Source: Limnoperna fortunei
Taxonomy: Eukaryota > Mollusca > Bivalvia > Mytilida > Modiolidae
NCBI GenBank assembly: GCA_944474755.1
Contig: OX104123.1
Span: forward strand, 22,655,083-22,719,082
Direction: 5' to 3'
DNA: 64,000 nt
Each line of letters opens with the position of its first letter. Position 1 is the stretch's first letter. The notes under the pieces were generated by a model. The model worked only from the letters and a program-made list of their open reading frames with translations, was not told where the DNA came from and searched no databases. Of this stretch, positions 9,931-21,431 are shown piece by piece. The position numbers were made by a program, and so were the translations under genes.

Positions 9931-10516
9931 AGATCCCGAGGCAGCAGCTTGGTGGGAGCAAGATTGATTCATGGCTTTCTATTTTGATAAATGTAACATC
10001 CTCGGAATAAGTACACAACGCAAACCTAAACCTTTCTATTATAATTTACATGGCCACATCTTAGATTCAGTACAATCATCTGACCTAATAAACAACTACT
10101 TACACAACTATGGACAATTTGGACGAAGACTACCAAAGACACATACAGGGGTTAAGCAAAGTCTGTCCAAATTTGACTGCTGTAAATGGAACAAACATAT
10201 CACACAGACAGCTGCTTTTGTTAGACGTAACATCAAAGTAAATACAAACAAGAAGATGAAAACAAACTTGACAAAAATTCAAAGGAGAGCTGCAAGATGT
10301 ACGTGCAACAAATTTTCACCAGCAGTGTATCTGACATGTTACATCAATAAAAACCAAACTAACCATGTTTTAAAAAGTAACAAACAACCTCATTGCTATT
10401 CCTCATACAGACATCCTAAAACCAAATCAATCATCTACCAGGGCAACTCATTCATCAGAAACTTAAGTTCTTCTTTAACACCTACAGCATCTAAATTATA
10501 TGCAAAAAGTAAATAA
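9931..10516 (+). pseudogene. Decayed LINE reverse transcriptase C-terminal fragment
   Basis: The frame starts upstream of the first Met: WWEQD, a stop, FMAFYFDKCNILGIST. This matches the region after the catalytic core of CR1/jockey-like reverse transcriptases (WEKDW..F.P.KC..L). Further matches are RRNIKVNTNKK and KIQRRAARCTCN. The stop replaces the W of WEQDW, and internal deletions have removed parts. A foreign-looking block (LINNYLHNYGQFGRR...) sits where the LGV strand is expected; its DNA recurs at 9117-9230. No catalytic motif remains. Present only in duplication copy B. Confidence 0.8.
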
Positions 10517-11036
10517 AATAATAATTATATTTAAAAAATTTGTATCATGAAGTCGACAGGAGAAATATAATCGTTTATTTAGTTTTATATTTAAAATAAT
10601 ATTCACGTTGCTTTTTAAATACACAAAAATACAGAGAATTTATCATTTATTATGCATTTAATTTGTTTTTATAATATTTGACATTTTCGATTTTAAATTT
10701 ATGCAAAACAAGTCCACATTATGTTTATTGACATCAATTTAAAAATCATCGCTGTTTCTTTATATACCTTGGTTTACCCTGTTTTAGTTCGATCCATTGT
10801 TTATTAGCTTCCGATTATACCTGAAATGTTGATCGCTGGACGTAAAGCAAACATTCAATCAATCGATCAATTAATAGTCCGTTTCATATGTATTTTTTGT
10901 TACTCTTAAAGACATAAATAACTGTTATATCTTTGTATTTATTATACTTATTGGTCTTTTAATAATATAAATCTAGTTTTTATCAGGTTTATTACATTCA
11001 TTGTGCACAATTTTTTTTTCTTTTTTGAGAGGGGGC
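10517..11036. other. Non-coding, copy B
   Basis: Aligns in blocks with about 3690-4110 of copy A, including gacgtaaagcaaacattcaa. No gene. Confidence 0.55.
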
Positions 11037-11120
11037 TCGGTTAATAGCCGAGTGCTTAAAATAGTAAGACTACTAATGATCACGTGGTCTGTAACCACTG
11101 CGTGGCCTTAAAAAGCACTT
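11037..11120 (+). mobile_element. Truncated old SINE, counterpart of 4118
   Basis: Head only (agccgagtgcttaaaatagt, then agactactaatgatcacgtg). It represents the uninterrupted target of the 507-bp retroposon at 4165-4671. Confidence 0.75.
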
Positions 11121-11596
11121 GAACACACATTTGTTTTGTAGAATTTCATTATCACAGTGCATCGAACTGCTATACACCTAGTTAATTTTGAGGTTCATTT
11201 AATTTGGTTATTACGAAACTTCCGTAATCCTGCGACAACAAAGAATTAGAGACGCAATCAGAGGAGGTTTTTGAGAGGAGAATTTCCCATCACGATGTAT
11301 TAAGTCATGGTGAACCAGGCTCGAATGACTTCTAAAGAGATACAAATCAATAACAACAACCCCAAGTTTCAGTACTTTATTAGTCATCTAGCATAACAAA
11401 TGCGTGATGATTATTTGTCATTCCAGATAAAGCTGTTTCAGACAAAACAATGAATGTCAGTTCTAACGAATCTTACAAAACATTTAATTAGAGTATTACA
11501 ATCTTCGTTAGGCGGTAAATTATCCCTGGAAAAAAGGTAAAATTATATGAAGAATCTTTTTTGTTTGCTTAACTTCTACTACATCCCTAATAAAAT
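11121..11596. other. End of duplication copy B and spacer
   Basis: 11130-11460 aligns with about 4880-5220 of copy A. The rest is unrecognised. Confidence 0.55.
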
Positions 11597-11718
11597 GTAC
11601 ACCATGATGTAGCTGATTGATAGAAACGTGCACCATGATGTAGCTGATTGATAGAAATGTACACCATGATGTAGCTGATTGATAGAAACGTACACCATGA
11701 TGTAGCTGATTGATAGTT
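11597..11718. repeat. 31-bp minisatellite, about 4 copies
   Basis: Unit contains accatgatgtagctgattga followed by tagaaacgt. The landmark accatgatg recurs at 11601, 11632, 11663 and 11694. Confidence 0.95.
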
Positions 11719-12149
11719 TCGTTTGTTTCTTATCGTCCTTAAGAGAAGAGCTATATGCAGGACAAGAAAAGAACTACAAAAATAAAATAAACGGGAAAGG
11801 GTAATGGAGAGGAACAAAACTGTGACAGCAATTGGAAATATGAAATTATAATAAACGCATCGCAGCATCTACAATTATCTCACTCTTTTCCGAAGGGCCT
11901 ACATCGTGCAAGCAGGGTGACACATTCCAAAAACGTTACTTACTACTGCGGTTTGACATCACAATTAACCAACGAGAGAAAATCTCTAACATATGTGTGG
12001 TGGACGCAAATGGAAAGGTCACTAAATCACTAGACTTTTCATTTGATGTGATAGATGTAGGGAAAACAATATTCTTTTTTAATGTCCTCTTATTCGCCAA
12101 AATATGACTTATAGTTATTAAGCTAACTGACAAAATAACGTTTAAATCA
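11719..12149. other. Unrecognised spacer
   Basis: No supported gene. Short frames in this part lack any family resemblance. Confidence 0.4.
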
Positions 12150-12400
12150 CTAGTATGAGTGGTAAAGGTAGTCACTTGACTATTGAGCACGTGCCTGTCA
12201 ATACCGAGGAAACGTGTTTGAGTCCCACTGCGGGCAGGGTGTACTCCAGTCTAAGTTTAATTGACAAGAATTGCGAGTTTTCCTACCGAAGGTTTGATTA
12301 TTCTCGGGTACTATGCATTGGACTCCAAATAAAAATAGACGCCATGATAAAGAAGAAAAATTGCTGAAGGTGCCGTTAAACACCATTTAAATACAAAGAA
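12150..12400 (+). mobile_element. tRNA-derived SINE, diverged
   Basis: Head atgagtggtaaaggtagtca, B-box region gtttgagtcccactgcgg, centre with ctcgggtacta, and tail gccgttaaacaccattt. No clear TSD. Confidence 0.85.
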
Positions 12401-12488
12401 AAAGCTATTATGCGTAGTTACTTTATGCTGACATTACATGTCAAGGTTTGAAATAGTGTAGTGTGATTCAGTTTTCATTTGTGACCTT

Positions 12489-12562
12489 TATTATTCCAAG
12501 GAAAGCTGTATTGGGTCGAGGATAGGTATTCTAGGCCCAATACTGCTTTCCTTGGAATAATA
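12489..12562. repeat. Short perfect-stem palindrome
   Basis: tattattccaaggaaagc and its complement flank a loop of about 20 bp, with an arm of about 27 bp. Likely a MITE or MITE end; no TSD is established. Confidence 0.85.
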
Positions 12563-13168
12563 CATGTAGAATATGAAAACACCAATTTAATGACACTTTT
12601 CTTAACCAGTTGAGTAATTGTAAGTACCATTGTATCGCTGACCAATGTAGCTTTACTGGATCCGATTCAGCTTTTCATGGACATAATAAAGGAGAAATAA
12701 CAACCCTAAGAATTAAAATTTTTTTCCCTGACAATTCTGCTATAATTTACGTAATGCAAAACGAGTGTATTTGTTTTGATTTCATATCAATAATGTAACA
12801 AACCATTCCATTGGATAATTTGCAGTATGTATTTTCAGCTACAGTTCATGTGTTTAAGAATAAAAGACTCAGCAGGGCTGTATCAGCAAACGAACTGTAT
12901 CCAATCTACTGTTACAGCCCTAAGTTTGATACAGCCCTGGCTGTAACGGTGATACAGCCCGATCAAAAAAGGGTTATTGGAATTTTCAATTTTCATGTGC
13001 CACAAACAAATGTAAATAGATTGCTAATAAACAAAATGTAAAACTTGTAAAATATCAACAGAACATATTATTAAGCACAAATGCTTAACAATTACAGGTA
13101 AACAAAGTTCATTTTGTCTTGTATACTATTGAACTTGTTTGTTTTCTAATGTTTTCAATGAAATAAAA
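12563..13168. other. Spacer with gctgtatc/gatacagc words
   Basis: Between 12868 and 12960 the words ggctgtatc, ttacagccc and gatacagccc recur in both orientations, resembling the arms of the MITE at 13169-13303. Two short open frames (12610-12798 and 12811-13041) resemble no family I know, and I do not call them genes. Confidence 0.45.
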
Positions 13169-13303
13169 GTAATAGTAACTTGTGTGTATGGCTGTATCAA
13201 AATTACGGCCTTTGTCTCGGGCTGTAACAAGATAAACGGTCCGTATCGGGTCCTTCATCAGTCCGTAATTCTGGATACAGCCCTTCACACAAGTTACTAT
13301 TAC
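13169..13303. mobile_element. MITE-like inverted repeat
   Basis: gtaatagtaacttgtgtg at the left and its complement at the right, followed inward by ggctgtatc/gatacagcc. Arms are about 40 bp in a 135-bp element. No clear TSD. Confidence 0.82.
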
Positions 13304-13339
13304 ATAATTACAATGATATTTCTATACAAATTACCGGAA

Positions 13340-13882
13340 ATGACATTCCTGTTTGGGCCCTGTTTTTCTGTATTCAGTCTGTTTATTTCCGTGTTGGCCC
13401 TGTTTTTCTGTATTGAGTCTGTTTATTTCCGTGTTGGTCCTGTTTTTCTGTATTGAGTCTGTTTATTTCCGTGTTGGTCCTGTTTTTTCTGTATTGGCAA
13501 TGTTGTTTTCTGCATTGGGTCTGTTTATTTCCGTGTTGGTCCTGTTTTTCTGTATTGAGTCTGTTTATTTCCGTGTTGGTCCTGTTTTTCTGTATTGGCA
13601 ATGTTGTTTTCTGTATTGGGTCTGTTTATTTCCGTGTTGGACCTGTTTTTCTGTATTGAGTCTGTTTATTTCCGTGTTGGTCCTGTTTTTTCTGTATTGG
13701 CAATGTTGTTTTCTGTATTGGGTCTGTTTATTTCCGTGTTGGTCCTGTTTTTCTGAATTGAGTCTGCTTATTTCCGTGTTGGTCCTGTTTTTCTGTATTG
13801 GCAATGTTGTTTTCTGTATTGGGTCTGTTTATTTCCGTGTTGGTCCTGTTTTTCTGTATTGGCAACGTTGTTTTCTGTTTTC
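13340..13882. repeat. Compound minisatellite
   Basis: Unit A (about 40 bp) contains ctgtttatttccgtgttggt followed by cctgtttttctgtattgagt. A shorter unit B containing ggcaatgttgttttctg is interspersed, giving an A/B mixed array. Both strands have long open frames only because the unit lacks stops; I see no sign of coding constraint. Confidence 0.93.
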
Positions 13883-14274
13883 TTGACTTCGTCTCGGGTG
13901 ATATTTTCTTCATGTGATAATCTACCATAACACCCTTGTTCAAAGGCAGTATGATTATAATAAATTTTTCTTATATTATGTTACAATATGACTGTCACCC
14001 TTATAAAGCATCATTTACTTAATTCTAAAGGAAGATTTAAAAGATGACCAATTGACTGATTGAACGTACGGTATAAGTCTTAAAAACAAGTCACACCTAA
14101 CGAATAAGAAATCAGTGGGGAAAGGTGAATGGATAGACTAATGGGAAATTCTCTGAATTCCATCATCGTTGCAATTTGCCCATATGGTACAACAGTAATC
14201 AAAAATTGGTAAAACATAAGAATTCAAAAACAAAATTTTACATTTTTAAATACCTTTTTATCTTAGTGAATAGA
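13883..14274. other. Spacer
   Basis: No feature recognised. Confidence 0.45.
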
Positions 14275-16060
14275 AATAATCTAGAATTGATGGTTTTACA
14301 GATGTAGTCTATTATGTGTTTCCAATCAAGATTTTGATCTATAAACATTCCTAATAACTTCTGAACATTTACCATGTTTAATTCATTACTCCCTAAAATA
14401 TGTTTAGTTCAGTTTCCACTATGGCCCTGTTTTGTACTGTACCTAACAACATGACAGTAGATTTTTGGGGATTAATAACCATATTATTTTTATTACACCA
14501 AGTATTTATTACGTTAAGATCTTCATTTAAGTTTTGCTCAATTTCTATCATCGATTTACTGTTATTGTGTATTGTGGTATCATCGGCAGACATATCAATT
14601 TCAGATTTTATTTGTTCCAAAGGTAAATCAGTTATGAATAAAATAAAGAGCAAAGGACCCAAAATTGATCCTTGTGTAACTCCAAAGTTTACTAGTTAGG
14701 TAGTGAATGTACTGTTTCCTATGCAAATTGACTGTGTTCGAGAGGATAGATAAGATTCAAACCATCTTAGAGAATGCCTGCATATCTTATAGCATTGTAA
14801 CTTTTTACAAAGAATATAATGATCAATTGTATCAAAAGCTTTTATGAGATCTAAAAAAAATTGCACCAACTAAGTCTCCGTTATCTATACATTTTAACCA
14901 TTTATTAATTAGACTAGTTAGTGCTGTATGGCATGAATGTTGGCTTCTAAATCCAGATTGAGATTCGTTCAATAATTTATATCTTGAAAGGTATTTATAA
15001 AGATGAGTAGCCACATGTTTCTCAAATATTTCATATAGGGATGGTAAAACTGAAATAGGTCTATAATTTTCAGGTAAGGATTTATCTCCACTTTTAAAAA
15101 GTAGTGTAACTTTTGCGGCCTTTAAGCTTGGCGGAAAATCTCCTTGTATAATACTAAGGTTGATCAAGTAAGTTATACATGGAGCTAAAAACTCAAATAA
15201 CATTTTAAGAAAATAGGGTCCTAGATTTTCTGAAACAGTTGCCTTTGACGTATCCAATTTTCAAATTAAAACCTTTGTTTCATCTACTTTGATCAAAGGT
15301 ATTCTGAATTCAACTTCAGATGGTACTTTAGATTGAACAAAAGTTTCAACTTTGTTAAGATTTAAATTAGTATAGTCCCTATTTGCTGAAAATCCACCAA
15401 CGTTTGCAAAGAAACTATTTAGTTTGTCAATAATTTCTTGTAGATTGTTTCATGTTTCATTTTTAAACTTAATAGACTGAGGAAAACTATTTTGTTTTTT
15501 GGGATTAAGATTTGTAAATAGGTCCCAGATTTTTTTTTTGAAATTTATTGTCCTCAACTATTAGTAGTAATTCTGTTTCGACTTTTCAATTAAAACTTTA
15601 CATGTCTTCCTTCAAAACCGAAACATTTCCCAATTACCAATTTTATGGTTATAATCTCTATTTTTCTGATTTAACTTGATTTCATAAGTTAACCAATTAG
15701 GTTGTTTTAAATATTTTATTCTTTTAATTTTTTAAGGGTGCATGTTTGTTAATAACTGACAAGAGTAGTGTATACCACATGTCTGTTGCTAATTGGATTT
15801 CACCTATTTGAGTTTATATCTTGGAGGTCATTTAAAAAATTGTTTTCATTGAAATTCTTGAAACAACTTTATTTTATTGTTTTATGGGAAATGTTATTAT
15901 AATCAATTCATGTTAATTATCTGTGATATAAAGATTTATCTTGGATCATGTTTGGCCATTTGGCATTTTTGCACCCTCCCGTGAAATCAATATTAACATC
16001 TTCTAAGATAATTATCTCTATTATTCTAAATACTATATTTACAAGATTTGTTTTGTAAGA
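14275..16060 (-). pseudogene. Decayed CR1/jockey-like LINE (endonuclease end plus reverse transcriptase)
   Basis: Read right to left: a piece of endonuclease (ILEDVNIDFTGG at about 16000), a linker with NKHAPLKKLK, then RT with NYRPISVLPSLYEIFEK, a motif A stretch LDLIKAFDTIDH, a motif B stretch GVTQGSILGPLLFILF and motif C SADDTTI, ending near TWCNKNNMVINPQKS. It carries at least two frameshifts (in the T-run before motif A near 14857, and near 14393) and stops (for example TAA before GVTQG). The usual Y of motif C YADD is S. The 5' end is eroded and no 3' tail or TSD is clear. Dead copy. Confidence 0.9.
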
Positions 16061-16163
16061 AATGAAACGAGGAAGACTTTAATTTACATCTCCAAACAAA
16101 TCTTAATAGCTCTGCTACAATTTCGTTTTGGAAATATAATAAAGAATAAAGACCATGGTTAAG

Positions 16164-16432
16164 TTTGTTTTTGTTTGTTTGAATGGTGTTTTAACGCCAC
16201 TTTCAGCAATTTTTCAGCTATTTCATGGCGTCCAGTTTTTATTGGGGGAGGTAGCCGGAGTACCCGGAGAGAACCCCCGACCTGCGGTAGGAAAACTGGC
16301 CATCCTTGTCAATTAAGATTGGAGTCGAGTACACCGTGCCTGCAGTGAGAATCGAACCCGCAATCTCAGTGTTGACAGACCACGTGATCAATAGTAAACG
16401 AACTACCTTGACCACTCGGCCACCGAGGCCCC
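16164..16432 (-). mobile_element. tRNA-derived SINE, full length, with TSD
   Basis: A clean copy flanked by accatggttaag at 16152-16163 and 16433-16444. Minus strand: head ggcctcggtggccgagtggt, B box gcgggttcgattctcac, Meta-like centre, tail with gtggcgttaaaacaccatt. Confidence 0.95.
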
Positions 16433-16444
16433 ACCATGGTTAAG

Positions 16445-16909
16445 AGGAAATACTTGACAACTGCAGAGAATTACATGTGTTGCATATTGATCAATGGAGA
16501 TAAACCAAATGTAAAAACCTAACAATATAATCAGTATCTATAAGATAGATAAACAATTATTAAATAACAGCTAAGACAAACGCCAGACCATCCACAGAGA
16601 CATACTACCAGGGCATACTGTCTTGGAACATCATATTAAAAATTAGCGGTTAAAGATCCTAAGCATTAATTCCCCCATACTGCAATAATCTAACAACCCG
16701 AGCATGCGCATAAACATGTCGCATCAACAAGAAACAAAAACAAAAACAATCCATGTACAATACACTTCTATCAGAAGCTGTCGTTATATCTAAACACCTT
16801 CACAACACGTAAATAAAAAAAGACAAACTTTTCAATAACAAAATAAACAGATAGAAAATGAACTCAATGGAAACCATAATGGAAAATGCACAACATAGAG
16901 ACACGTCAG
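16445..16909. other. Region 3' of the C1qDC gene
   Basis: Downstream of the C1qDC stop codon and probably holding its 3' UTR. I found no canonical AATAAA on the minus strand close to the stop. Confidence 0.4.
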
Positions 16910-19267
16910 TTAAAAGCGAATTACAGACACACATGTCTCACTGTGGAGATACATATCCACGCCAGCAAGTACTGAAATCGTATCATTTATTCCCAGTTTA
17001 ACCACGACGACAGCTGTACTCGTGTGATCATAATTCGTAGTCGCATCGCGGAGAGAGTGTTCCGCAACGTAACCAGAATTTTGAATGGCATCATTTTTGT
17101 AAATTCCAAAAGTAGCTGCATTTGTATGTGTTTTAACTGTAGCAATGATTTGGTAGAGTCCAGGAACTTCGCATGTAAATACGCCAGACGATAAAAACTG
17201 TGTAAAGTTCGTGACTCCGTACGATGTTTTCCCGTCATTAAACTTAATGGTATTTCCTCTTGACGCTATAATATGGTCACCGGAACAGGATGTAAACCCA
17301 ACTGAAAAAAAAACAAACTACATCAGTAAGAACCCCAAAATTATTTTTTTTAGATATCATTTAAACAACTATAACCATATTGACACAAATTAAACTGTTA
17401 ATAAAATTTATATGCGTCAATCTTCTCGCAAAGGATTTGGAGTATCCTACGTCATTAACATGACGCCATGAGAGATATATGTCTCATAGAGGGTAAGCCT
17501 CGCGTACAACCGAATTAACTCTAATGTAAAACCGTGTAAAATTGTATTAATAGACTAAATAAAAATAAATAAGATCGCGTTTAGTTTTCACAAACATTGG
17601 TTTTTGTTAACAAACGTTACAGACAGACGACAAATGAAGTGGCGCAGTTAAATGCGGATTGACGTGTGATTGAGTGTGTATGTGCGTGCTTAGTTGCTGC
17701 ATATCTAGAGCGACTTCATAAACAATGTATCAAATTTATACACATACCACTTCAGGTAGAATTTGCTTTACAACCGCCCACAGTGGAAGTGGGTACAACG
17801 TGGACAAAAGGTGTCTACATTGCCTACTCTACAAGTGGACATGCATTAGTTTTTGCGTTATCACAAGAATTCCGTGCATAATCCATTTACAAAATCTAGT
17901 AAGCATTTGTCTCCACTATTTTTTATTTACAGAAATAAGAGTTCAAAGTTGTGGTCATTGGCAGGCTGTGACGAATGTAAAAAGTGAAATCTACTCAAGT
18001 TGTACTGTACATCCCTGTTTAACATGATTCCAGCAATTTTACAGATATTCAGGACATGCCCTCAGAACCAGGATGCTAGTCATTTACTTAGATCAGCGAC
18101 TTGTCAACACTTACATAGCGAGTCCCATTCAGAATCTGGGAAGGGTGTACAAGTTTCCAAACTAATTTAATTTAGATTATTATTAGTTTTCCTGATTTGT
18201 TTACTTCAGTTTCCTCCCCCAATAAAAACTAGACGCAATGATATAGCAAAAAGCTGAAGAGATTGGATGGATGAGAACAAGTTAAAACACCATAAATAAA
18301 TTGAAATATACATTGTAATAAACAATATTATGCTATATATAGGAGAAGGGATAATTGATAGCTATAGAAAACACTGAGTTAAATAATGGGCTTTCACAAA
18401 ATTTACTCTTGCACCATGCCAATAGTCATAATCTTGCTGCGTTCCTCAGCAGCGGTTTTCTCCAAACACGTGTCTACAAAGTTCCGTTGAAATCTGATGA
18501 ATGTCTGCAGTGTATGTACTTATCATGCAAGCAGAACACTGTTGTGTATGTAGAAGGGAGCTGTCATGATAAATTAAAGCATATTTTTTACGCGGAATCA
18601 CAGTACCAATTTTATCAAATTTCCAAAAGCGTAGATAAGTGTAACGCAATTTTGTTTTGCATCTTTTTCATCGTTTTTTACTCATTATTGCACAAGATAA
18701 ATTAGTTAAAAAAAGAACCGTTACATAATTTTGTAATTAAGACATTAACTGTTATTTATTGGCGAGTCTCAACAACTTTTCGACACCCTTTATTTGTTAT
18801 TGTACATTTGGAAATTGTGCATTCTAAATACATAGAATGGTACACTTACTTTATATGTCCATGTGAATATTTTGTCTTATTCAAACTGATAATGAACATA
18901 CAATAGCAATATTTATCTAACCTTGAACAGCAGTTTCCAGTGAAGGTCCGGAATTAATCGCCGGTAATTTGTCTCTGATTCCTTGAATCTTGTCTTCTAC
19001 ACTTTTGTCGATAAGATCATTCATGGCTTTTTTCACACCCCGAGTTACTTCCTCTTTGATCAGCTCCCGAAGTTGATTGTTCAAAAGTGTAATGTCCAAT
19101 TGAGCTTTGAGTGGCGCATCAATCTTATCCGTCAGTGGTATATCTATGGTTTCTTTACAGGTACTATCACCACGGCAGTCCTGATCCGCGCAAAAACAAA
19201 GTCCAAATATTCCAATTGTTAAAATATACACTGATAATTTCGCAGACATTTTAATATCCGCGACCAT
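16910..19267 (-). CDS. Secreted C1q-domain-containing protein, two exons
   Basis: Join of exon 1 (18922-19267) and exon 2 (16910-17301), giving 245 aa from the first Met or 239 aa from the second (19249). The second is preferred, since MSAKLSVYILTIGIFGLCFC is a good signal peptide. Residues of about 25-108 are charged, with a short amphipathic helix (LLNNQLRELIKEEV). Exon 1 ends CAAG before the donor GTTAGA (phase 1). Exon 2 follows an acceptor with a pyrimidine tract and restores the frame exactly as V-GFTSCSG. Exon 2 is a complete C1q domain: SGVFTCEVPGLYQI, GIYKNDAIQNSGYV, TAVVVVKLGINDTISV, and ends CVSVIRF before TAA at 16910-16912. In bivalves C1qDC proteins are secreted recognition molecules in a hugely expanded family. 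The exact ligand is unknown. The intron (17302-18921) holds a dispersed repeat and an old SINE. Confidence 0.88.
17426..17660 (+). repeat. Dispersed repeat R3, copy 1 (intron of C1qDC)
   Basis: Shares blocks with 29712-30060 and 40107-40350: gtatcctacgtca, gagagatat, then acagacgacaaatg and gacgtgtg-like words in the same order. Unclassified family. Confidence 0.75.
17661..18099. other. Intronic sequence of the C1qDC gene
   Basis: No exon recognised; the short open frames here are not supported. Confidence 0.45.
18100..18300 (+). mobile_element. Eroded SINE in C1qDC intron
   Basis: Traces: gcgacttgtcaacactta, gggaagggtgtacaag, ttcctcccccaataaaaact, agacgcaatgatatagc, and a decayed tail. Confidence 0.75.
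18301..18921. other. Intron of C1qDC gene, 5' part
   Basis: No feature recognised apart from the splice donor adjoining exon 1 at 18922. Confidence 0.5.
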
Positions 19268-20139
19268 TTTATTTCAAACTTTTGAACAACGAATTTAAAT
19301 TCCACAGAAAAGCTCTAGTGGGTAAGTAAGAAAACATATGTTCAGGTTTGAGAATATGTACGTATTACTGCACAATAATATTTTCTTCGTTTTCAGACTG
19401 TAATTTGACATAACATATTGCAAAAATGTTTATTCTGAATCAAATTTGTTGTTTGCTTATTTTAATAAGAACATATGTTTTAGTCTGTAGAAAGAGATCT
19501 TATTGATATACTTATTAAAATTGTCGGGATTCTACTTTAGATAAAATATCCACATTGCCATCGTTTCCTAAAACTTTGTTCTCATAATAAATAAAGCGAT
19601 GGGATTAACGTACAGAAACGTGCTTAATGTAGTCATGATAAGGGTTAAAATTCATATTCAAACGAACAATTAAACCCTTTTGTTTTATGGAGTAAACATC
19701 TACCCCCATAGATTGCAATTCCGTTTTTTTTCGGTTTAATTTGCGGTAAAAAGGGTCGAACGTGATTGAATGCATTGTTTTTATGATAATAACGTAGCCT
19801 ACGTTTTATTTTTATTTAAAGTGGCACATTTCCTTTTGTGCATACTCGTTTGGTTTTCTTTCAAACTTGGTTTTCATTGAGGTTTTATATTGTTTTAGGT
19901 TAGATTAAACGAGACTTTGAGCAATATTAAGGTTCATCCGGGCTTTTAATTGGAGGAAGCATTAAGAACTAGGTAGGTTTTCCGAACATCTGTCCGAGAT
20001 CTATGTATATGTAGGAGATAACTGTATTGTATTTGAAGATTTGCCGGCATCAATTGGTGATTTGATGCTCGGAAATTGAGTTTATTGGCGACGTGTAAGC
20101 GGAGCCAGTAAACACATATTTCCGACCATTGATATCTGA
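19268..20139. other. Upstream flank of the C1qDC gene
   Basis: Should contain the promoter and 5' UTR on the minus strand. No TATA box or initiator could be chosen with confidence. Confidence 0.35.
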
Positions 20140-20500
20140 TCACGTTATATTTTGGTATAAATTATAATTGCGAGACCGTTTTACGGTAGTCAAGGACGTT
20201 AAAACCCCCACAAGAAAGTAAGTAAGACCAAGGGCATTAAGTTGTCGGAGTAGGACGTCAAAAAGTCCCTTATTCAATCAAGCGTGTGGACACTGCAGAT
20301 GTAAGACCTTGACGATAGGTCAGAGTGCGGAAACGCTCCCAGCCATGTGGGGTAATTGAAGCAATTGTTACACTGGAGCAGTCCGGCCGCTAGTAGGACA
20401 TATGCGACCAGGTATCCCGAAGGCCGAGCTTCGACAAAACCACCATAGTGGAGTCCATGGACTACAAACGCTAACAACCGTCCGACTGAGGGTATTAATT
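20140..20500 (+). repeat. Repeat R4, copy 1
   Basis: Matches 20763-21110 in direct orientation: gatcacgt, gttgtc..gtaggac, cgacgataggtcagagtgcg-like block, gccatgtggggt, gtaggacatatgc, cgacaaaaccac, and accgtccgactgagggt at the end. Its start may include the tail of another SINE (gacgttaaaacccccacaag). Each copy is followed directly by a microsatellite. Unclassified. Confidence 0.85.
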
Positions 20501-20540
20501 TATTCTTCGGAAGGTATAGAGAATGATGTGCTCTTTTACC

Positions 20541-20656
<116 letters not shown>

Positions 20657-20762
20657 GTCATGTTCATGGAGGATGTTTTAGCAACCATTCTTTTGTATTG
20701 TATTTCATGAACACAATTTGGAGCATACACAAATATCCATGTTTCAATAAAATTAGATTGGT

Positions 20763-21108
20763 ATATGATCACGTGATATTTTGGTATAACTGATCACGTG
20801 ATATTTTAGTATAAATGATTGTTGCAACAAAAGACCATGGGCAGAAAGTTGTCTGTGTAGGATTAAACAAAAACTCCCAAATCAATCAAGCATGTTGACA
20901 CCTGCAGATGTAGGATCTCGACGATAGGTCAGAGTGCGGAAATGCTCCTTGCCATGTGGGGTTCTGTAGTAAGCCAACGTTACATCGAACTTTCCGGCCC
21001 CTGGTAGGACATATGCTGACGACCAGATATCCCAAAGGCCGGGCTTCGACAAAACCACATGGTGGAGTCCACGGACTACTAACACTTAAAACCGTCCGAC
21101 TGAGGGTT

Positions 21109-21110
<2 letters not shown>
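20763..21110 (+). repeat. Repeat R4, copy 2
   Basis: Partner of 20140-20500. It ends in accgtccgactgagggt immediately before the ATC microsatellite. Confidence 0.85.
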
Positions 21111-21198
<88 letters not shown>

Positions 21199-21217
21199 TT
21201 ATTATTATTATTATTAT
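21109..21217. repeat. (ATC)n then (TTA)n microsatellite
   Basis: About 30 atc units followed by several tta units. It abuts the left end of the foldback element at 21218. Confidence 0.97.
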
Positions 21218-21431
21218 GGAACGCCATAGCTCTCTTCTGTGGTGGAAAATTTGATATGTTCAGTAGTCCTAACTCTATATTCAGAACTTCTTTCTTCATA
21301 TTGAGTGGATTTTACATTATGTTTAGTAGATATTTCATTATGTTCAGTAGTTTTTTCATTATGTTCAGTAGATAAACCATTATGTTCAGTAGATACACCA
21401 TTATGTTCAGTAGATATTTCATTATGTTCAG

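Larger units (their letters stand above)
7588..11480. repeat. Segmental duplication, copy B
   Basis: Collinear partner of 1655-5240. Copy B lacks the SINE at 2639-2882 and the retroposon at 4165-4671, and carries LINE fragments at about 9117-9230 and 9931-10516 that copy A lacks. The coding exon it contains is broken. Confidence 0.85.

Noticed and set aside
9971..10516. 181-codon open frame as an intact gene
   Set aside because: It is the tail of a LINE reverse transcriptase with an upstream stop, internal losses and a foreign block.
13353..13886. 177-codon frame across the minisatellite as a membrane protein
   Set aside because: Low-complexity product of a stop-poor repeat; all frames of the repeat behave alike.
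16987..17238. 83-codon minus-strand frame over the C1q exon
   Set aside because: Shadow of the true C1q frame, which continues through 16910-17301 in another phase and has domain support.
20886..21375. Poly-Met and poly-Ile frames across the ATC tract
   Set aside because: Translation of a microsatellite.
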